Assembly (NCBI RefSeq): GCF_011386835.1
Contig: NC_088791.1
Span: 28,742,998 to 28,806,997, forward strand
Source of the DNA: Chrysemys picta bellii
Lineage: Eukaryota; Chordata; Testudines; Emydidae
DNA length: 64,000 nucleotides
Direction of reading: 5' to 3'
The position numbers were made by a program, and so were the translations under genes. Shown here piece after piece: positions 11,341 through 23,815 of the stretch. The notes beneath the pieces are model-generated. The model saw nothing but the letters and a program-made list of their open reading frames with translations. It ran no database searches and had not been told where the DNA came from. How positions within the stretch are numbered: the stretch's first letter is position 1; each line of letters starts with the position of its first letter.

Positions 11341-11905
11341 ATGGGCACTGCACAGACTATCACAGAACAGAGGGAGCATCTGACCCAGCTGATTCAGAAA
11401 CACTCCACTGCCTTCTCCAAGCAACCAGCTGAGATGAAGCGTGCAACCCACATCCAGCATCGGATCACCACAACCACGTCCCAGCTCGAGAGAGGTTCCC
11501 GCCAGTCCTATCTGCCTTATACCAACCGACAAAAGAGATGCTCAATGAAATGAAGGAAGCAGGTGTTATTAGAGAAAGCTACAGTCTGTGGGCAGCCCCC
11601 ATTGTCGTAGTAAAGAAAAGACAGGAAACTCCGCTTCTGTGTGGACTATCAGAAACAACCAATTTACGTATAAGCATGCATACTCATTGTCCCGCACAGT
11701 GGGGGCATTGGCCACCCTGACATCCACCTCTCTGTTTTCCACCATTGACCTAGCTAGTGAGTATTGGCAGATACCGAAGGTGCAGGAGGACCAGGAAAAA
11801 TGGCCTTCATCACACCAAGCCTCTATACCTAGGGTATCTGCAACCTTCCCTTTTCCTGTCAGCCCTAAAAAAATACCCTTTCACCTAGCTGTCTACAGGG
11901 CCTAG
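11341..11905 (+). pseudogene. pol: Second Ty3/Gypsy reverse transcriptase relic
   Basis: Three overlapping frames give successive pieces of a Gypsy RT: LPYTNRQKR, then EMKEAGVIRESYSLWAAPIVVVKK, then STSLFSTIDLASEYWQIP with the first catalytic Asp, then a degraded PFG-type segment. Switching frame at each step shows several small indels. The sequence differs from the 7.9 kb RT fragment, so it is a different family. RNase H and integrase were not found downstream. Confidence 0.75.
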
Positions 11906-14657
11906 CTACTGAAATACCCACAGTGCTTGCCTCTGAGTTGTGGTACAGCTGGCATGCTACTGGCCCCTTAGGGGTTGGTGGACTCCATTACCAAGCAGCC
12001 CCAATATTCTAACATAATGTAATAGTTCATAGCAACTAACTGGGCAACTTGATTTCTGTAGCCCCATCCTCTCACCTACTTCCACCTATTGTCCTAGTTC
12101 ATTGGTTGTGTCATGTTTACCACTCGAATGTAAGCTCTTTGGAGAAGGAAAGTGTCTTCCTAGGAAGTCTTGTGAGGGTGACTGGTTGTAGAGAAAGGGG
12201 ATGTTCAAATATTTATGGATTATTTTTAGTTGCCGAACCACTGCTGGCTAAGAGGAGCTTGCATGGTTCATTTTAGAAACGTATTTAAAAAACTGTCAGA
12301 GGCATCCAGAGCCTGGCTTGGGTGTGTCTTTTTATTGGTTGTATAAGTCAAAATAAATAAACAAGAAAGCATCTCAGGGAGCATTTTAAACACTGGGGAG
12401 TGGGGGGGGGGGAACGGAGAATATTTTATTTCTCTTCACATCAAAGTGCATGAACTGACAGTTTGGCAAACCAATAATTATTTTAAAAAGAGATTAAATC
12501 AATATAGTTGAGCAGCTGGTAGAGGGCCTCCTAGTCTCACAGATTCTAGGTTCACTAATCAATAGCTTTCTGTAGCTTGCTGCCCTGCAGCCAATTGTGA
12601 AGCCTGTCAATGATGTCGAGCTGCTAGATGAAAACAGAAAACATAATAAGCAACAGGATTAAATCCTTCCATAGTCAGTTGGTTGGAACCTTTTCAAAGC
12701 TCATGTTCCCTGCTCTATCTCCTGCTGTGATTGAGAATTGTTATAGTTCTAAGTGGGTGACCCCTTTTCCAGAAGTGAAGCCACAGCTGTTATTGCTTTG
12801 TCATTAAGCAACCTCACTGACACTATAGACAAAGAGCATTCTGCTAAAACTAAAATGACTAATAATAAATTAACATCTGCTTTAGGGTAACTAAAACAGG
12901 ATTCACAGTACTCAAAACCCATAATGTTTTAACACTTATTTGTGTGCATTTTCAAAGTCAGTCTCTGAATTCTGTTGCATTTATTCTGATATTATTTTAA
13001 ATTGCATCATGCAGAAATGATAATAAATTTGGTCTTTAATCTAGAACAGACCTCCTGGTTTTATTCTCTTTCTCTACCAACAGAAGGCCAGGCTAAGGCA
13101 TTTCAGTTGTACAGTAGACTTTGTTAGAAGGAGATTCTGTGGGCCTGTAGATTTAGGATATCAGTTTTGTCCTGTATTTGGTAAGCAATACCTTTCTGTA
13201 CCAGTTATCCAGTGGGTAGCACCCACAACGCACCACATGCTGTACAATATATTACAAAATGTATAGATAAGTATGATGGGCAGGTGGTGATAGACCACAT
13301 CTTGACAATTCAAAGGGTTAATGACACAATTCTTTAAATTTATATATGTACAGTTCCCAATCTCCTTATAGTCATGTTGTTTTAGTTACATGTATGAGTG
13401 ACAGTAGATTTTTTAAGTTATTTATACAAATCAAAATCCACAGAATTAAAAAATAAAAAGGATGATGTAGCCACTTTTAGTCCTTGTTACTCTAAGATCC
13501 TGCATTCCACAAACATCACACTAGTCTCTATCAGTTGGGATTTAGTTGGATAAATCACTTCAAGAGGAGTCATATCCAATAGCCATCATGACAAAGTCAT
13601 GAAATCTTTGTCCCCTTTGTAGGTGTATAATTATATAGGACTAATAGTATGAGTCACAGTGGTGCAATTCACCTTTCATCCAGCTGTGACTAGGCAACGA
13701 AAAAAAAGTCACAGACATTATTTACTCATTGCTTGAAGAGCTAGAACATGCTAAATCAATCATGATTCACCAATGGTGAATCACAAACCCAAGTTCCTTG
13801 GGTATGATTCATACAGGTCTTTTCCAAACAGCCTACGTTGCAACGTATTATTGCTTGATTTTTCCACAGCTATTTTTAAGCTATCGTGTAATGGGTTTGG
13901 GGACGGCAGTGTGCTAACGTCACGTATAGTATTTCTTTTCCCCTTTCTGTACTCAGATTACCTCTCTGCTGTGGTACAGGTCAGAGGTTAGTCTTTTCAG
14001 GACTTTGAGATACATGTTATACAGAGTTAAATCTCTGATGACTCAATCTCTAAAGGAAAACATATTAAAATTATCTATCTATATGGCTACATAACAGTTT
14101 CTAACCCTAACAACACGTGTGAATATTGTTAATAACTCTTTTAAAGACAAGCCTTTCACGGGAAATGTGAGGGTCCCCCAAGTCCAAAGATTTTGTACTT
14201 GTCACTATCACAAGTTCAAATGTAAAATATCAGTGTGTGTGCACATACGTACACTCTCCTAGGGCTCTTCTCTAGGAGGATTTGCCCTTCTCTCTGGCAT
14301 GGTGCCCAAACACTCTATAGGGTACACAAGCTCCTTATAATGTGGGAAACAAGTTATAGTCCCAGTCTCCTTCAAACTCTCTTTGAGTCTCTCCAATGCT
14401 TTCTTGTGATGTGCACAGGCAGTATTAAGGTTGTTTGGGTGCCTTAACTGCATTTCCATACTTTAAATATTTTTATTTCTTTTATATGTAGCCTTTACTA
14501 TTAATTTTCTGGGTTTGTAATGCTTGTTTTTGCAATAATCCTGTCACGCCTCTTATCCTTAAATTATTGATATGAACGCTTAGCCTTAATTCTTTTTTAA
14601 CATAGTTTTAGACCCATTCGTATTTTTAAAGTGATAAAAAATGTCACCCATGAACAC
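11906..14657. other. AT-rich stretch with no recognised gene
   Basis: About 2.7 kb without convincing coding sequence. A G-run lies at about 12402-12411. The frame at 13773-13991 has no recognisable domain. I see no clear transposon ends. Confidence 0.6.
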
Positions 14658-14660
14658 TAA

Positions 14661-14938
14661 GGGTACGTCTTCACTACCCGCTGTATCGGCGGGTAGCAAT
14701 CGATTTATCCAGGATCGATATATCGCGTCTCGTTAAGACGTGATATATCGATCCCCAAATGCGCTCACCGTCGACTCTGGAACTCCACCAGAGCGAGCAG
14801 CGGTAGCGCAGTCGACGGGGGAGCTGCGGCCGTCGATCCCGTGCCGTGTGGATCCCAGGTAATTCGATCTTAGATACTTCGACTTCAGCTACGTTGCATA
14901 TCTTAGATCGACCTCCCCCCCCCAGTGTAGACCAGCCC
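14661..14938. mobile_element. PIF/Harbinger-type MITE, copy 1
   Basis: The left end reads GGGTACGTCTTCACTAC and the right end AGTGTAGACCAGCCC, an imperfect inverted pair. The interior carries several short palindromes such as GATCGATATATCGCGTC. The left flank is TAA (14658-14660) and the right flank AAA, probably a decayed TAA duplication. A sister copy at 50263-50553 has an intact TAA pair. Non-coding and probably mobilised by a Harbinger transposase. Confidence 0.82.
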
Positions 14939-14941
14939 AAA

Positions 14942-16668
14942 ATGAGAAGCCCAAAGAGAATGCTTCTACATGATATTTCTAATGATTTGAAAATATAGAA
15001 ATACTATTTAGCTGTTGGCCTATTTAACTTCCTAAGTGGCTGGTGAAAAGTGCTGGATTAACACCCCTGGAGAATGAAATCTCGCTATACAAAAAGAACA
15101 GGCACAGCACAGAAATAGGGACTTCCTCATGCTGCCAAGCCAATGTGCTTCAGCTGTAACCTAATATGGGAGCTCTCGTGGCAAAAGAACAGTTTAATCT
15201 CCATACTTATTCAGTCTTTGGCCTCTCTGTTGAAATTGCTAAAGTGTTTGACATTTAGTACCAACTATGGCAGTGGCTTTTGTGATCTACGCAGTAAGAA
15301 CTGGACTCAAGTTACAAGCTCATTTCAAACAGGCCACCCATCTGGACTGCATTCAAACAAAAGAGGAGATGAGTATCCTATTCCTGATCCCCTGAGTCCT
15401 CTAGTTCCTTTGGATGGGCTTTATTGATTCACCAAACTTCTTTCCCAAACATCTTAATGATGTAATGCCTCTGAGTACCATAAGCCAATAAACAGTCCAT
15501 CTCCAACAGAGGGCAAAGTTATTTTTAACTAACAAATTATTTGCGTTGCACCACTATGTTAAGAAGGTGTTTATCAGACAGTCACAGGGCACTAGTAATT
15601 ACCACACCAAGAAGTTCTCCAAGTTCCAGCGTGCCTGTTTATGTGGCTACTTTCAAAAACAAAATACTTGCTAAGGGGTCTGTTCAGGTTCTGGCGTTTG
15701 TCCCTTCTTCCTTGTAAGGAGTCTTATGATTTTCTCTGGTCATAGGCAGTTAATGAAGATGTGTTAGAACACATCATTTAAACCTATTACACACCTGTAT
15801 GAGAGTACCATATTAAAATGCTCATGCATATTAAGAAATAAGGAGAAAGAAGTGAAGGGAGAAGAGAGGTGGGGGAGGGCAGACATGAGGAACCTCTGCT
15901 GTTTTATCTTCTTCTCTTTCTGCACTTCTCTTCCCGCAAACTTTTCAGTCCTGGAGAGTAAAATTCCATAATGTGTGACACAACATTGCTTGTGAATATC
16001 CTTCAAACCACCTTTTTCTATCTCAGAGATCTTGACTCAGTCTGTATCAATCCATCTCATTTGAGCTACTATAATTGTATCTTTATTTTCATTAGAAATC
16101 TAATTTTCAGATGAATTTCAACAGACCGGATTGATGGACTGAGACTTTTTTGCATTCACTCAGCTTGCTAAGAGGTTAAATTGTGGGTTCTGTACGATTC
16201 TAAACAGGGTGGGCCAATTTCTGCCCTTACCCATTCAACCCCCTTGAGTTCAGTGTCTGGCACTGGTTGTTCTTAGAGGATTGCTGTCCTGCACGGGTGA
16301 AAGGGGGAGAGATTATTTTTGCTGCATAATTATAGTTACTCAAATGAAATGGATTGATACAGACTGAGTCAAGATCTCGCAGTTGGAAAAAGATGGTTGA
16401 AAAGTTTGTTCTATTAAAAAACAAACAAACAACTTGGTTCTACAAGACAGAGTTCTGAGTGGAATTCCCTACATTTACACTTAAAATGGGCAACAACATT
16501 CCAGATTCTCTGGTCCATCAAGTTCACTTTGTTCCACTTAAGCAGCTGGATATTACCACTGGAGAATTCCCCATATGTAGGGGGAGTCTCGGCCAGCATA
16601 AAGCTGGTAGAGGCAGCTCTGATGCCTTCCACACCAAAAACAACCCCCCGATCCTTGCTCAAGGGGAT
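14942..16668. other. Stretch with no recognised gene
   Basis: About 1.7 kb with several frames of 65-95 codons, none with a domain. The repeated phrase AGATCTTGACTCAGTCTGTATCAATCCA (16028-16055) reappears inverted near 16350-16377, so a foldback structure of about 350 bp may be present. I cannot assign it. Confidence 0.45.
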
Positions 16669-16676
16669 GGTATGGG

Positions 16677-16863
16677 CAGGGATGGATTTATACCTTAAAC
16701 GCCCCTAGGCACAGCATCTTCAGCGCCCCCCTCTGCCTTCAGCTGCTCTTTGTGATTTCTGTAAAAAATGAAACTTTTAACCCACTTTTAACTTTTAGGC
16801 GTCCCTAGAATGCCGGTGCCCCTAGGCACATGCCTACTGTGCCTAATTGGAAATCCAGCCCTG
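16677..16863. mobile_element. Short hAT-like element
   Basis: The ends CAGGGATGGATTT and AAATCCAGCCCTG are near-perfect inverted copies. Flanks GGTATGGG (16669-16676) and GGGATGGG (16864-16871) make an 8-bp duplication with one mismatch. The interior shows CCCCTAGGCAC near both ends. Non-coding. Confidence 0.78.
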
Positions 16864-18345
16864 GGGATGGGATGTGTCAGGCTGGAGCATGGAAGGGAAG
16901 AGGTCATGAATGTAGCAGAGCCTTATTCCATCAATACTCCAGTAAGGTTAGCTTCCCGGGGGCCTTATGTCAGTGACGTACATTAAAGCTGCCTTCAAAC
17001 TTGCACTGGGGCTGAGCAACTGCAACTGCGAATCCAGGAGCTGTGACCAGCTCTATGATAGTGCCCCATCTGCATTGCCCCTGAGTAGAGCATCGGCACA
17101 AGGGAGAATCAAGCCCAAAATATCTCAGGCTGCTGTGTTTTGTTTCCCCACCACATCTAGATGCTGTCTTCCCATTCATCCCCCAGCCACTCTACGAAGG
17201 AATCCTAGCCTTGTTTTCTGACCATAATCTCATATCCACTCACATCTAGAGACTTTTGCTTTGCAACTTACACAAAGTTAAATTATAGCTTCAATTAAAT
17301 ACATAAAATCAAGACCCGATAAGCCATTATATCAAATCAGACACAGTAGTGCAGGAATACAATAAATGGAATAAGGTGATAACTCCCACAGTCTGAGTGG
17401 CTACCGTACAGTATTAATTCTCTGGAAATGCCCTGAACATACCAATTGGAACCACCTCACCAATGAATAAAAATCCATATTTCTCCCTTTGTAGTCTTTT
17501 TAACATGCAACAGCAACAAGTACCTCAATGGAATCAGTAGAGGGCATTGCCTATAGATTAATGGTCAGCTGAGGCAAGTGACTTCTGATCATTCATCCAC
17601 AGGGAATATTCTGCACCTGGGGCCTGCTGTGCTTTCTAAACTAAACAACAGGCCTTAGAAATGTTAACTGTTCTGGGTGAGAAATGAAGACCTTACAAAA
17701 CAAATCAGAATTTTATTAACCATTATTGTTTAATCACAAATTCTGGGTTTCTTCTTCATATTCTTAGGGTGGAACAGCCATAGGGTTAGTAGAAGATATG
17801 TCCAGATTCCTGAGCAGGACTCTGGAAGACCCATGGCGTTGTCAACTTTATCAAGAGTCTCCTGATACTTAGTGTTTTACATAAAGCTCCAGGTCTTGGA
17901 GACAAGTGATTACATGGGAATCTCAGCTTTGATTTTCAAAAAGAATAAATTTCTAGCCCTCATGGTTCCAGAGAAAAGGTAGAAAATATGATCTGAGTGC
18001 AGTCTAATAGCTGAAAACCCAGAAGGCAAATAAAAAGAATACAAAATATATAATTTTTTTAAACTCATGGTTTTGTAAACCAATGTAAAGATTTTTCGGG
18101 GGAGCTAACTCAATTTTTGAATACTTGGGGTTGACAATACTGCACCAGACATAGAACACATTGTCCCCATAGCCTCCTCGAAGTTTTACACTAAGCAGTG
18201 CGTGCTGGGAGATTACTATAGGAGTTTAATTAAAGCAGCTTGTAATTATGTTCCTTGCTGTTGAGGCTCAGCGCCTTGTTTTAAGGAGCTCCCAGTAACA
18301 AGGAACACAGGTTGATTTGCAGTATTTTGAGGCAATAAGTATATA
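16864..18345. other. Stretch with no recognised gene
   Basis: About 1.5 kb of mostly AT-rich sequence. The frame at 16967-17221 is cysteine and serine-rich without a recognised domain. No RNA gene or transposon end is clear. Confidence 0.55.
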
Positions 18346-18353
18346 GTCTAAAT

Positions 18354-18751
18354 CAGGGGTGGCCAACCTGAGCCTGAGAAGGAGCCAGAATTTACCAATG
18401 TACATTGCCAAAGAGCCACAGTAATATGTCAGCAGCCCCCCATCAGTCCCCCCCCCCGCGCCTCCCACCACCGGCAGCCCCGCCAATCGGCGCCTCCCTC
18501 TCCCTTCCCCCACCTCCTGATCAGCTGTTTCGTGGCATGCAGGAGGCTCGAGGGCACAGCAAACTCAGGGGAGGGGTGGAGTGGGGGCAGGGCCTGTGGC
18601 AGAACCAGGGACTGAGCAGTGAGCACCCCCCGGCACACTGGAAAGTTGTCGCCTGTAGCTCCAACCCCGGAGTTGGTGCCTACACACGGAGCCGCATATT
18701 AATTTCTGAAGAGCCGCATGTGGCTCTGGAGCCACAGGTTGGCCACCCCTG
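18354..18751. mobile_element. hAT-like element with exact 8-bp target duplication
   Basis: The left end CAGGGGTGGCCAACCTG and the right end CAGGTTGGCCACCCCTG are exact inverted copies. GTCTAAAT flanks both sides (18346-18353 and 18752-18759). Subterminal parts include AGAGCCACAG and AGAGCCGCATGTGGCTCTGGAGCC. The interior is C-rich and non-coding. It sits at the start of a CR1 tail. Confidence 0.92.
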
Positions 18752-18759
18752 GTCTAAAT

Positions 18760-18842
18760 AATATTTAGTTCTGCCATGAGTGCAGGGGACTAGACTAGAT
18801 GACCTCTTGAGGTCCCTTCCAGTGCTATGATTCAATGATATA
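18760..18842 (+). repeat. CR1 LINE 3' end
   Basis: GACTAGATGACCTCTTGAGG followed by TCCCTTCCAGTGCTATGATTC is the standard 3' terminus of CR1 LINEs in birds and reptiles. The copy is a short 5'-truncated tail. Confidence 0.88.
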
Positions 18843-19640
18843 CCTACTTTTAGGTGGCTATAAATGGGGCTTCATGCTCAGAACAAAAAAGCTTTAGAGA
18901 GGAGGAGTCTAGACCCTGTCCTGTGCTCTGGATCCATTACTGATCTCACAGCATGAGGTGGCTGACTTAGTTGGTCACTGGGTCATTCTCCCAACATAGG
19001 GGAATTCACAGGTGCCAAAGAGCCATGCTAATGGTTCCTACACCCCTTTTCCTGGCCACTGGTGCAGGGGTTTGCCTGGGCATGGCCAGGGCATCCCTGG
19101 TCACTGAAATGGCCTCTGTGGACATTGTCAGCAGGGTAAGTTAAACTTGGAACTGCACTGACAGTGCCAGCCCCTGGATCATGGGTGCACAGAAACACCA
19201 TTGCTCTCCTCAACTACACCAGGCACTGCTTGGCTGCAGCTGAGAACCTGGCACATAGATTCCAATCCCTCTGTTTAGCACAACTGATTTGATGCAGATG
19301 CTTCAGTCATGTAATAAATCACCTGGATCCCTGACAAAGTCAATGCTTTTGTTCCAGTTCTGGACTAAGGAGGCCAAGGACTCAACCGATGTTGAGTTTA
19401 ACATCTGCTTCTCCCTGCCTCACTGCTATATGCCATGGCAACATCCCCCTACAGGTACATAGCAGTGCCTCTTCCCAGATAACTTCTGACATACTGGTTT
19501 GCTTTTGGCAGGTTTATTTGCTGCTGCTGAAAGCAATAAATGAGATTACAGAGCATCAAGCCCGTTAGAGAATTAGTGCCAGGGAAACAAACACAGCAGC
19601 CAGGAGTGCATGAGGATAACAGGGGTGAGCAAAACTACAG
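18843..19640. other. Stretch with no recognised gene
   Basis: About 0.8 kb of mixed composition without a domain-bearing frame. No repeat ends are obvious. Confidence 0.5.
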
Positions 19641-19643
19641 AAG

Positions 19644-19866
19644 TCTGCAAAAAGAACAGGAGTACTTGTGGCACCTTAGAGACTAACAAATTTATTAGAG
19701 CATAAGCTTTCGTGGACTACAGCCCACTTCTTCGTACATGAAGTTGATGGATTTCCACTCCATACGGCTAAATGCAGTGCCTTGCATAATGACAGGTTTC
19801 AGAATAGCAGCCGTGTTAGTCTGTGTCCGCAAAAAGAACAGGAGTACTTGTGGCACCTTAGAGACA
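19644..19866 (+). repeat. High-copy turtle-type repeat, direct tandem dimer
   Basis: Two partial copies lie head to tail. GCAAAAAGAACAGGAGTAC occurs at about 19648 and again at about 19830, giving a period of roughly 182 bp. They are joined by a linker with GTTGATGGATTTCCACTCC and GCAGTGCCTTGCATAATG, which is absent from the monomer copies here. Together with the inverted copy at 48.2 kb this shows that the repeat occurs as monomer, direct dimer and inverted dimer. Confidence 0.82.
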
Positions 19867-19893
19867 GAAGTCTGGGTTCTTAGGTAGATCTGA

Positions 19894-20175
19894 GGGTACA
19901 TCTACACTACAGGGGGGAGTCGATTTAAGATACGCAAATTCAGCTACGTGAATAGCGTAGCTGAATTCGACGTATCGCAGCCGACTTACCCCGTTGTGAG
20001 GACGGCGGCAAAATCGACTTCTGCGGCTTTCTGTCGGCGGCGCTTACTCCCACCTCCGCTGGTGGAGTAAGAGCGCCGATTCGGGGATCGATTGTCGCGT
20101 CCCGACGGGACGCGATAAATCGATCCCCGAGAGGTCGATTTCTACCCGCCGATTCAGGCGGGTAGTATAGACCTA
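19894..20175. mobile_element. PIF/Harbinger-type MITE interrupted near its right end
   Basis: The left end reads GGGTACATCTACACTAC. The interior carries palindromic pairs such as TTCAGCTACGTGAATAGCGTAGCTGAA and TCGCGTCCCGACGGGACGCGA. The right end (GTAGTATAGACCTA) runs directly into a second MITE that starts at 20176, with its last bases probably resuming after 20474. A target duplication could not be confirmed. Confidence 0.7.
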
Positions 20176-20471
20176 GGCTTGGTCTACACTACCCCCCTAA
20201 TTCGAACTAAGGTACGCAACTTCAGCTACGTGAATAACGTAGCTGAAGTTCGAAGTACCTTAGTTCGAATTAGTTCGAACTTACCTTGGTCCACACTCGG
20301 CAGGCAGGCTCCCCCGTCGACTCCGCGGTACTCCTCTCGCCGAGCTGGAGTACCGCAGTCGACGGCGAGCACTTCCGGGTTCGACTTATCGCGTCCAGAC
20401 TAGATGCGATAAGTCGAACCCAGAAGTTCGATTTCCAGCCGTCGAACTAGCGGGTAAGTGTAGCCAAGGCC
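20176..20471. mobile_element. PIF/Harbinger-type MITE nested in the previous one
   Basis: The ends GGCTTGGTCTACACTAC and AGTGTAGCCAAGGCC are imperfect inverted repeats. A 3-bp duplication CTA flanks the element (20173-20175 and 20472-20474). The left end is very close to GGCCTGGTCTACACT, the left end of the large Harbinger element at 30356. Inner palindromes include AACTTCAGCTACGTGAATAACG with its inverse, and GCGATAAGTCGAAC. Non-coding. Confidence 0.82.
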
Positions 20472-20477
20472 CTAGCC

Positions 20478-21802
20478 TCAGACTCAAGCCTGGACTTGCA
20501 GAAACAAGGCTGGGAAAAGCAGAGAGCTTGGCTGGCCTTTTATATTTTGGGGGATGAAATGGTGAAGCAGAGATATAAACCCAGAGACTGAAGTGTAAAA
20601 GGGCACAATGATGCCTGTTCGGCAGACTGGAACACCACCATTTTCACCTCAGCTCTTCACCCAGGTCTAGCACTAACAGAAGTTTTTTTAATTGTGTGTG
20701 AAGACAGTGGCCCCAATCCTGTCTTCAGTCGAAGTTGAGGGTGCTTAGCACCTTGCAGGACTGAAGCCAATGTCTTCCTTTTCCCTGTGCAATGAAATGT
20801 GTCAATATTATTAAGAATCTTTGAACAGCTACAAAAAGTTACTAAAAACCAATGGTTCCAATAACCAGGTTATTGTCTGCCAGTGGGTCAAGCCAGAAAT
20901 TTTGTAACGTACTATACATTATATAATATCTCTCATTTCTACAGTACTGGGAATAACCAGTAAGTATTTCTTGCTAACAAAGGGAACAGCATTAGAATAT
21001 CTTCATGCAAGTACTGCTTACGAGACAGAGAGGGAAAGGGAGGATGGAAGGAGGGCGATTTATTGTTGTTATGCCAAACAGATTTATCTGTTCACTCAAA
21101 GGCAGAATGTCTTCCTAAGAAAAAATCATTGCTAGGGAAGCAGGGGATAAATAATTTATAATATAGATATTTTAAACAAATGGTCTGAATCACAGCTCAG
21201 AGAGAATAAACAACACTTATGGAAGTTTTGACACACATCGCATTAAGGGTCAGACTTCTTTTAATTAATCCTAAATACCACAACTTTAGACTTCCTTATT
21301 CCCCCATTGCATGCAACAGTAAACTAAATTCTCTAATATAATGCAGCTTTATTTTGGTCAGTGATTTTCATACACACTATTCCCCAAAATGCTTCCCCAA
21401 GAGTTAAATAAATCATAGCACAGGAAAGAAAAATAGGTAGTTTCAGATAACATTCAAAAGTTGATGGAGAATATAAGAGGCTGAAAGCGCATGGCAAAAG
21501 ACCAAAATAATTTTGGTGTTTAGCTTCCAACAGGAAGCCCCCTTCCCACATTCTGGTAGTCAATTTGTCTGTAGCTAACTTCAGATAAAGCAACAAAAAT
21601 AAAGACTCGTATCTCCAAGTCACATTGTCCAGGTGACAATCAAGTTTATATTAAACTCAAAATAACAATTTGAAATGAACTTAAGCAAAACTCATACTCG
21701 TCCAGTGCTTAGGAACCACCACCCCCCTCAGCCCACCCCAGTTATGCTCTAGTCTAGTTGCTTCTTTCCTGCTGGCTTCTCTCCCAATTGCTTTCCTGAT
21801 TA
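20478..21802. other. Stretch with no recognised gene
   Basis: About 1.3 kb, AT-rich. A fragment at about 20709-20770 (CCCCAATCCTG, then GTGCTTAGCACCTTGCAGGA) looks like a decayed sauropsid foldback repeat. The minus-strand frame at 21333-21623 has no recognised domain. Confidence 0.5.
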
Positions 21803-21810
21803 GGTTTTAG

Positions 21811-21975
21811 CAGGACTGGCTTTAGGCACCAGCAAAGCAAGCACCTGCTTGGGGCGGCACAATTCCAGGGGCGGCGTTACGGTCATCCTTTTTTTTTTTT
21901 TTTTTTTTTGCACTCTCGGAGCTTGGGGAGGCAAATTTTTTGCTTGTGGTGGCAAAAAACCTAGAGCGGGCCCTG
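21811..21975. mobile_element. hAT-like element with exact 8-bp target duplication, short copy
   Basis: The ends CAGGACTGGCTTTAGG and CCTAGAGCGGGCCCTG are inverted copies. GGTTTTAG flanks both sides (21803-21810 and 21976-21983). TAGGCACCAGCAAAGCAAG is shared with the element at 8385, so they are one family. A T-run of about 23 bases lies inside. Confidence 0.9.
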
Positions 21976-22317
21976 GGTTTTAGTAAGAACATAGCTGCCT
22001 TCCTTTACCCTACAATTAGAAAGCTGGAGGGAAGCAGCTGTATCTTGCTAAATCAGATGGTGACCTGACTTATACCAATGTGAGTGTGGTCCTTTTAGTT
22101 TGTGAACCAGAGATGAGGAGCCACTGGTTCACAAGAGCACACTTCAAAGGCCCTGTACATCCCACTACAGAGAACCAGCAAGACATATGGATACAAGAAG
22201 GCTGTTCCTGATGGGAACGGCAGAAGAGATGTTTCTTCTAGCAATACTGGAGAGATTTTCTGAAGGGATAGAGAATAGGCCAATGAAAACTTTTGCTTTC
22301 AGTCAGTCTAACAATGG

Positions 22318-22478
22318 GCCTGATTCTCCTGTCAGTGGTATAAATCAGAAATAACTCCAATGAAGTCAATGGAGATACACTAATGTGCTCTAGGAATTGA
22401 GAAGTTTTATGGTCTGTTGTACAGGGCGGCAGACTAGATGATCACCATGGTCCTTTCTGACCTTACAATCTATGAATG
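22318..22478 (+). repeat. Foldback-repeat arm followed by a CR1 3' tail
   Basis: 22318-22380 (GGGCCTGATTCTCCTGTCAG, then CAATGAAGTCAATGGAG) is one arm of a common foldback MITE. From about 22425 the CR1-type tail CAGACTAGATGATCACCATG is followed by GTCCTTTCTGACCTTACAATC and TATGAATGTA. The two are adjacent, and the exact junction is uncertain. Confidence 0.6.
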
Positions 22479-22544
22479 TATAAAATCGGTATAAGTGTGT
22501 GGAAAATCAGGCCAGTATGATCCCTGGGAGTAAGGGAACTTTGG

Positions 22545-22690
22545 CCCTAATCCCAGCTATGCCACTGACTCCTTGTGTGAACTGGGGCAAATTACCTAAT
22601 TTATCTTTGTCTAAGGTTCCCCATTATAAAATGGGGCTAATGATGCTTACTCTTGTGAAGGACTTCCTAGTCTACAGATGAAAAGCATGG
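22545..22690 (+). repeat. MIR-type SINE
   Basis: The sequence follows the MIR core in order: CACTGACTCCTTGTGTGAAC, GCAAATTACCTAATTTATCT, then CCATTATAAAATGGGGCTAA. MIR is an ancient tRNA-derived SINE of amniotes. The copy is diverged and lacks a clear tRNA-like head. Confidence 0.75.
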
Positions 22691-23589
22691 TGAATGCCAT
22701 GTATTATTGTTTTATTATTAGCTAAGAATCTAAACGGATTTCTAATTTTAGATGCCCATAGAATTTACACTTAGAATGCAGCTTCAAAGTGTTAGTCTTG
22801 TCTTTAAACTTGCATTTCACGTTTATCTCTGCTTATGGAACAGACCTGCACAGAGAACAGTAAATTCAAATTGTCTGAAAGGTATTAAATACTTTGACAA
22901 GAATCCCAAATCTTTTGCCGTTCTCTTTCTTTTTGTTTTGTTTCAGCAAGCTTTGAAAAAGACAAAACCATTGTGTCAGATGCAGCGTCTAGTCACTTAA
23001 ATACCTACAGTCTTGAAAGCTACACAATCATCTTCCCACAAACAAAGCTCTAAAAAGCTCTTCATAGACCTCAATCCAAACAACACAGACAGAACGAGGA
23101 ACAAGTGCCATTAAGAGACACTGTGAGAATGTGAGAGCAGTATCAGCGAGGGTCCCATTGGCAGTCATGAATCTGAGAGAAGGAGAAGAGGGAGATCATG
23201 CAGGAAGGCGTGGGGAGACAGCAAAAGATTAGAAAGGAGAACCAGACAAAAGAAAGGGACTAGATGGAGTGGAGTTGCATGGGTAGAAGGAACCAAGAAG
23301 GCCAGAAGATAAAGAGAAGGCCAGACAGCAGGGAGAATAGGCGGACACAGCAATGGGAAAGGAAGTGGTAGACGGAAGTGTTGGAGCCAGGAAGGGTGCA
23401 TGCTTTCATTTGCAGCTTCCCCTAGCCCAGAGTGTATGCTGCTTCTGTTTCAAAGAACAAAAGTGTGCCTCCACAGAGCATTTCACCCTAGTCCTCCCTC
23501 TGGATTCTTGCCCAAGTTGGAAGGATCCCAAGAGAAGAGGGACTGAAATAAGCAGGGTAGGATATAAGATGGTCTGGAACAAAGGGCAC
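22691..23589. other. Stretch with no recognised gene
   Basis: About 0.9 kb, including a purine-rich part at 23160-23360 (AGGAGAAGAGGGAGATC and similar). The frames opposite this part are pyrimidine-tract artefacts. Confidence 0.5.
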
Positions 23590-23599
23590 AGTGTTGGGA

Positions 23600-23815
23600 G
23601 TCAGAGATCCTGAGGAATAGCACAGGCTCTGCCACTGTCACACCGTGAGGCCTTGGGAAAGTCACTTCACTTTTCTATCTCAGTTTCTCTATCTGTAAAA
23701 TGGAAATAGTAATACTTACACATCTACCTTGCAGAGATATTGAGAGAATCAATTGGTTAATGTCTCTACAGTACTTGGAACTTATAAGGCACTATATAAA
23801 ACCTAAGTACTATTG
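23600..23815 (+). repeat. MIR-type SINE, well preserved
   Basis: The order GCTCTGCCACTGTCACACCG, CTTGGGAAAGTCACTTCACT, CTCAGTTTCTCTATCTGTAA, AATGGAAATAGTAATACTTA and GGCACTATATAAAACCTAAG is the full MIR core plus LINE2-like tail. It is the clearer of the two MIR copies here and supports an amniote genome. Confidence 0.85.
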
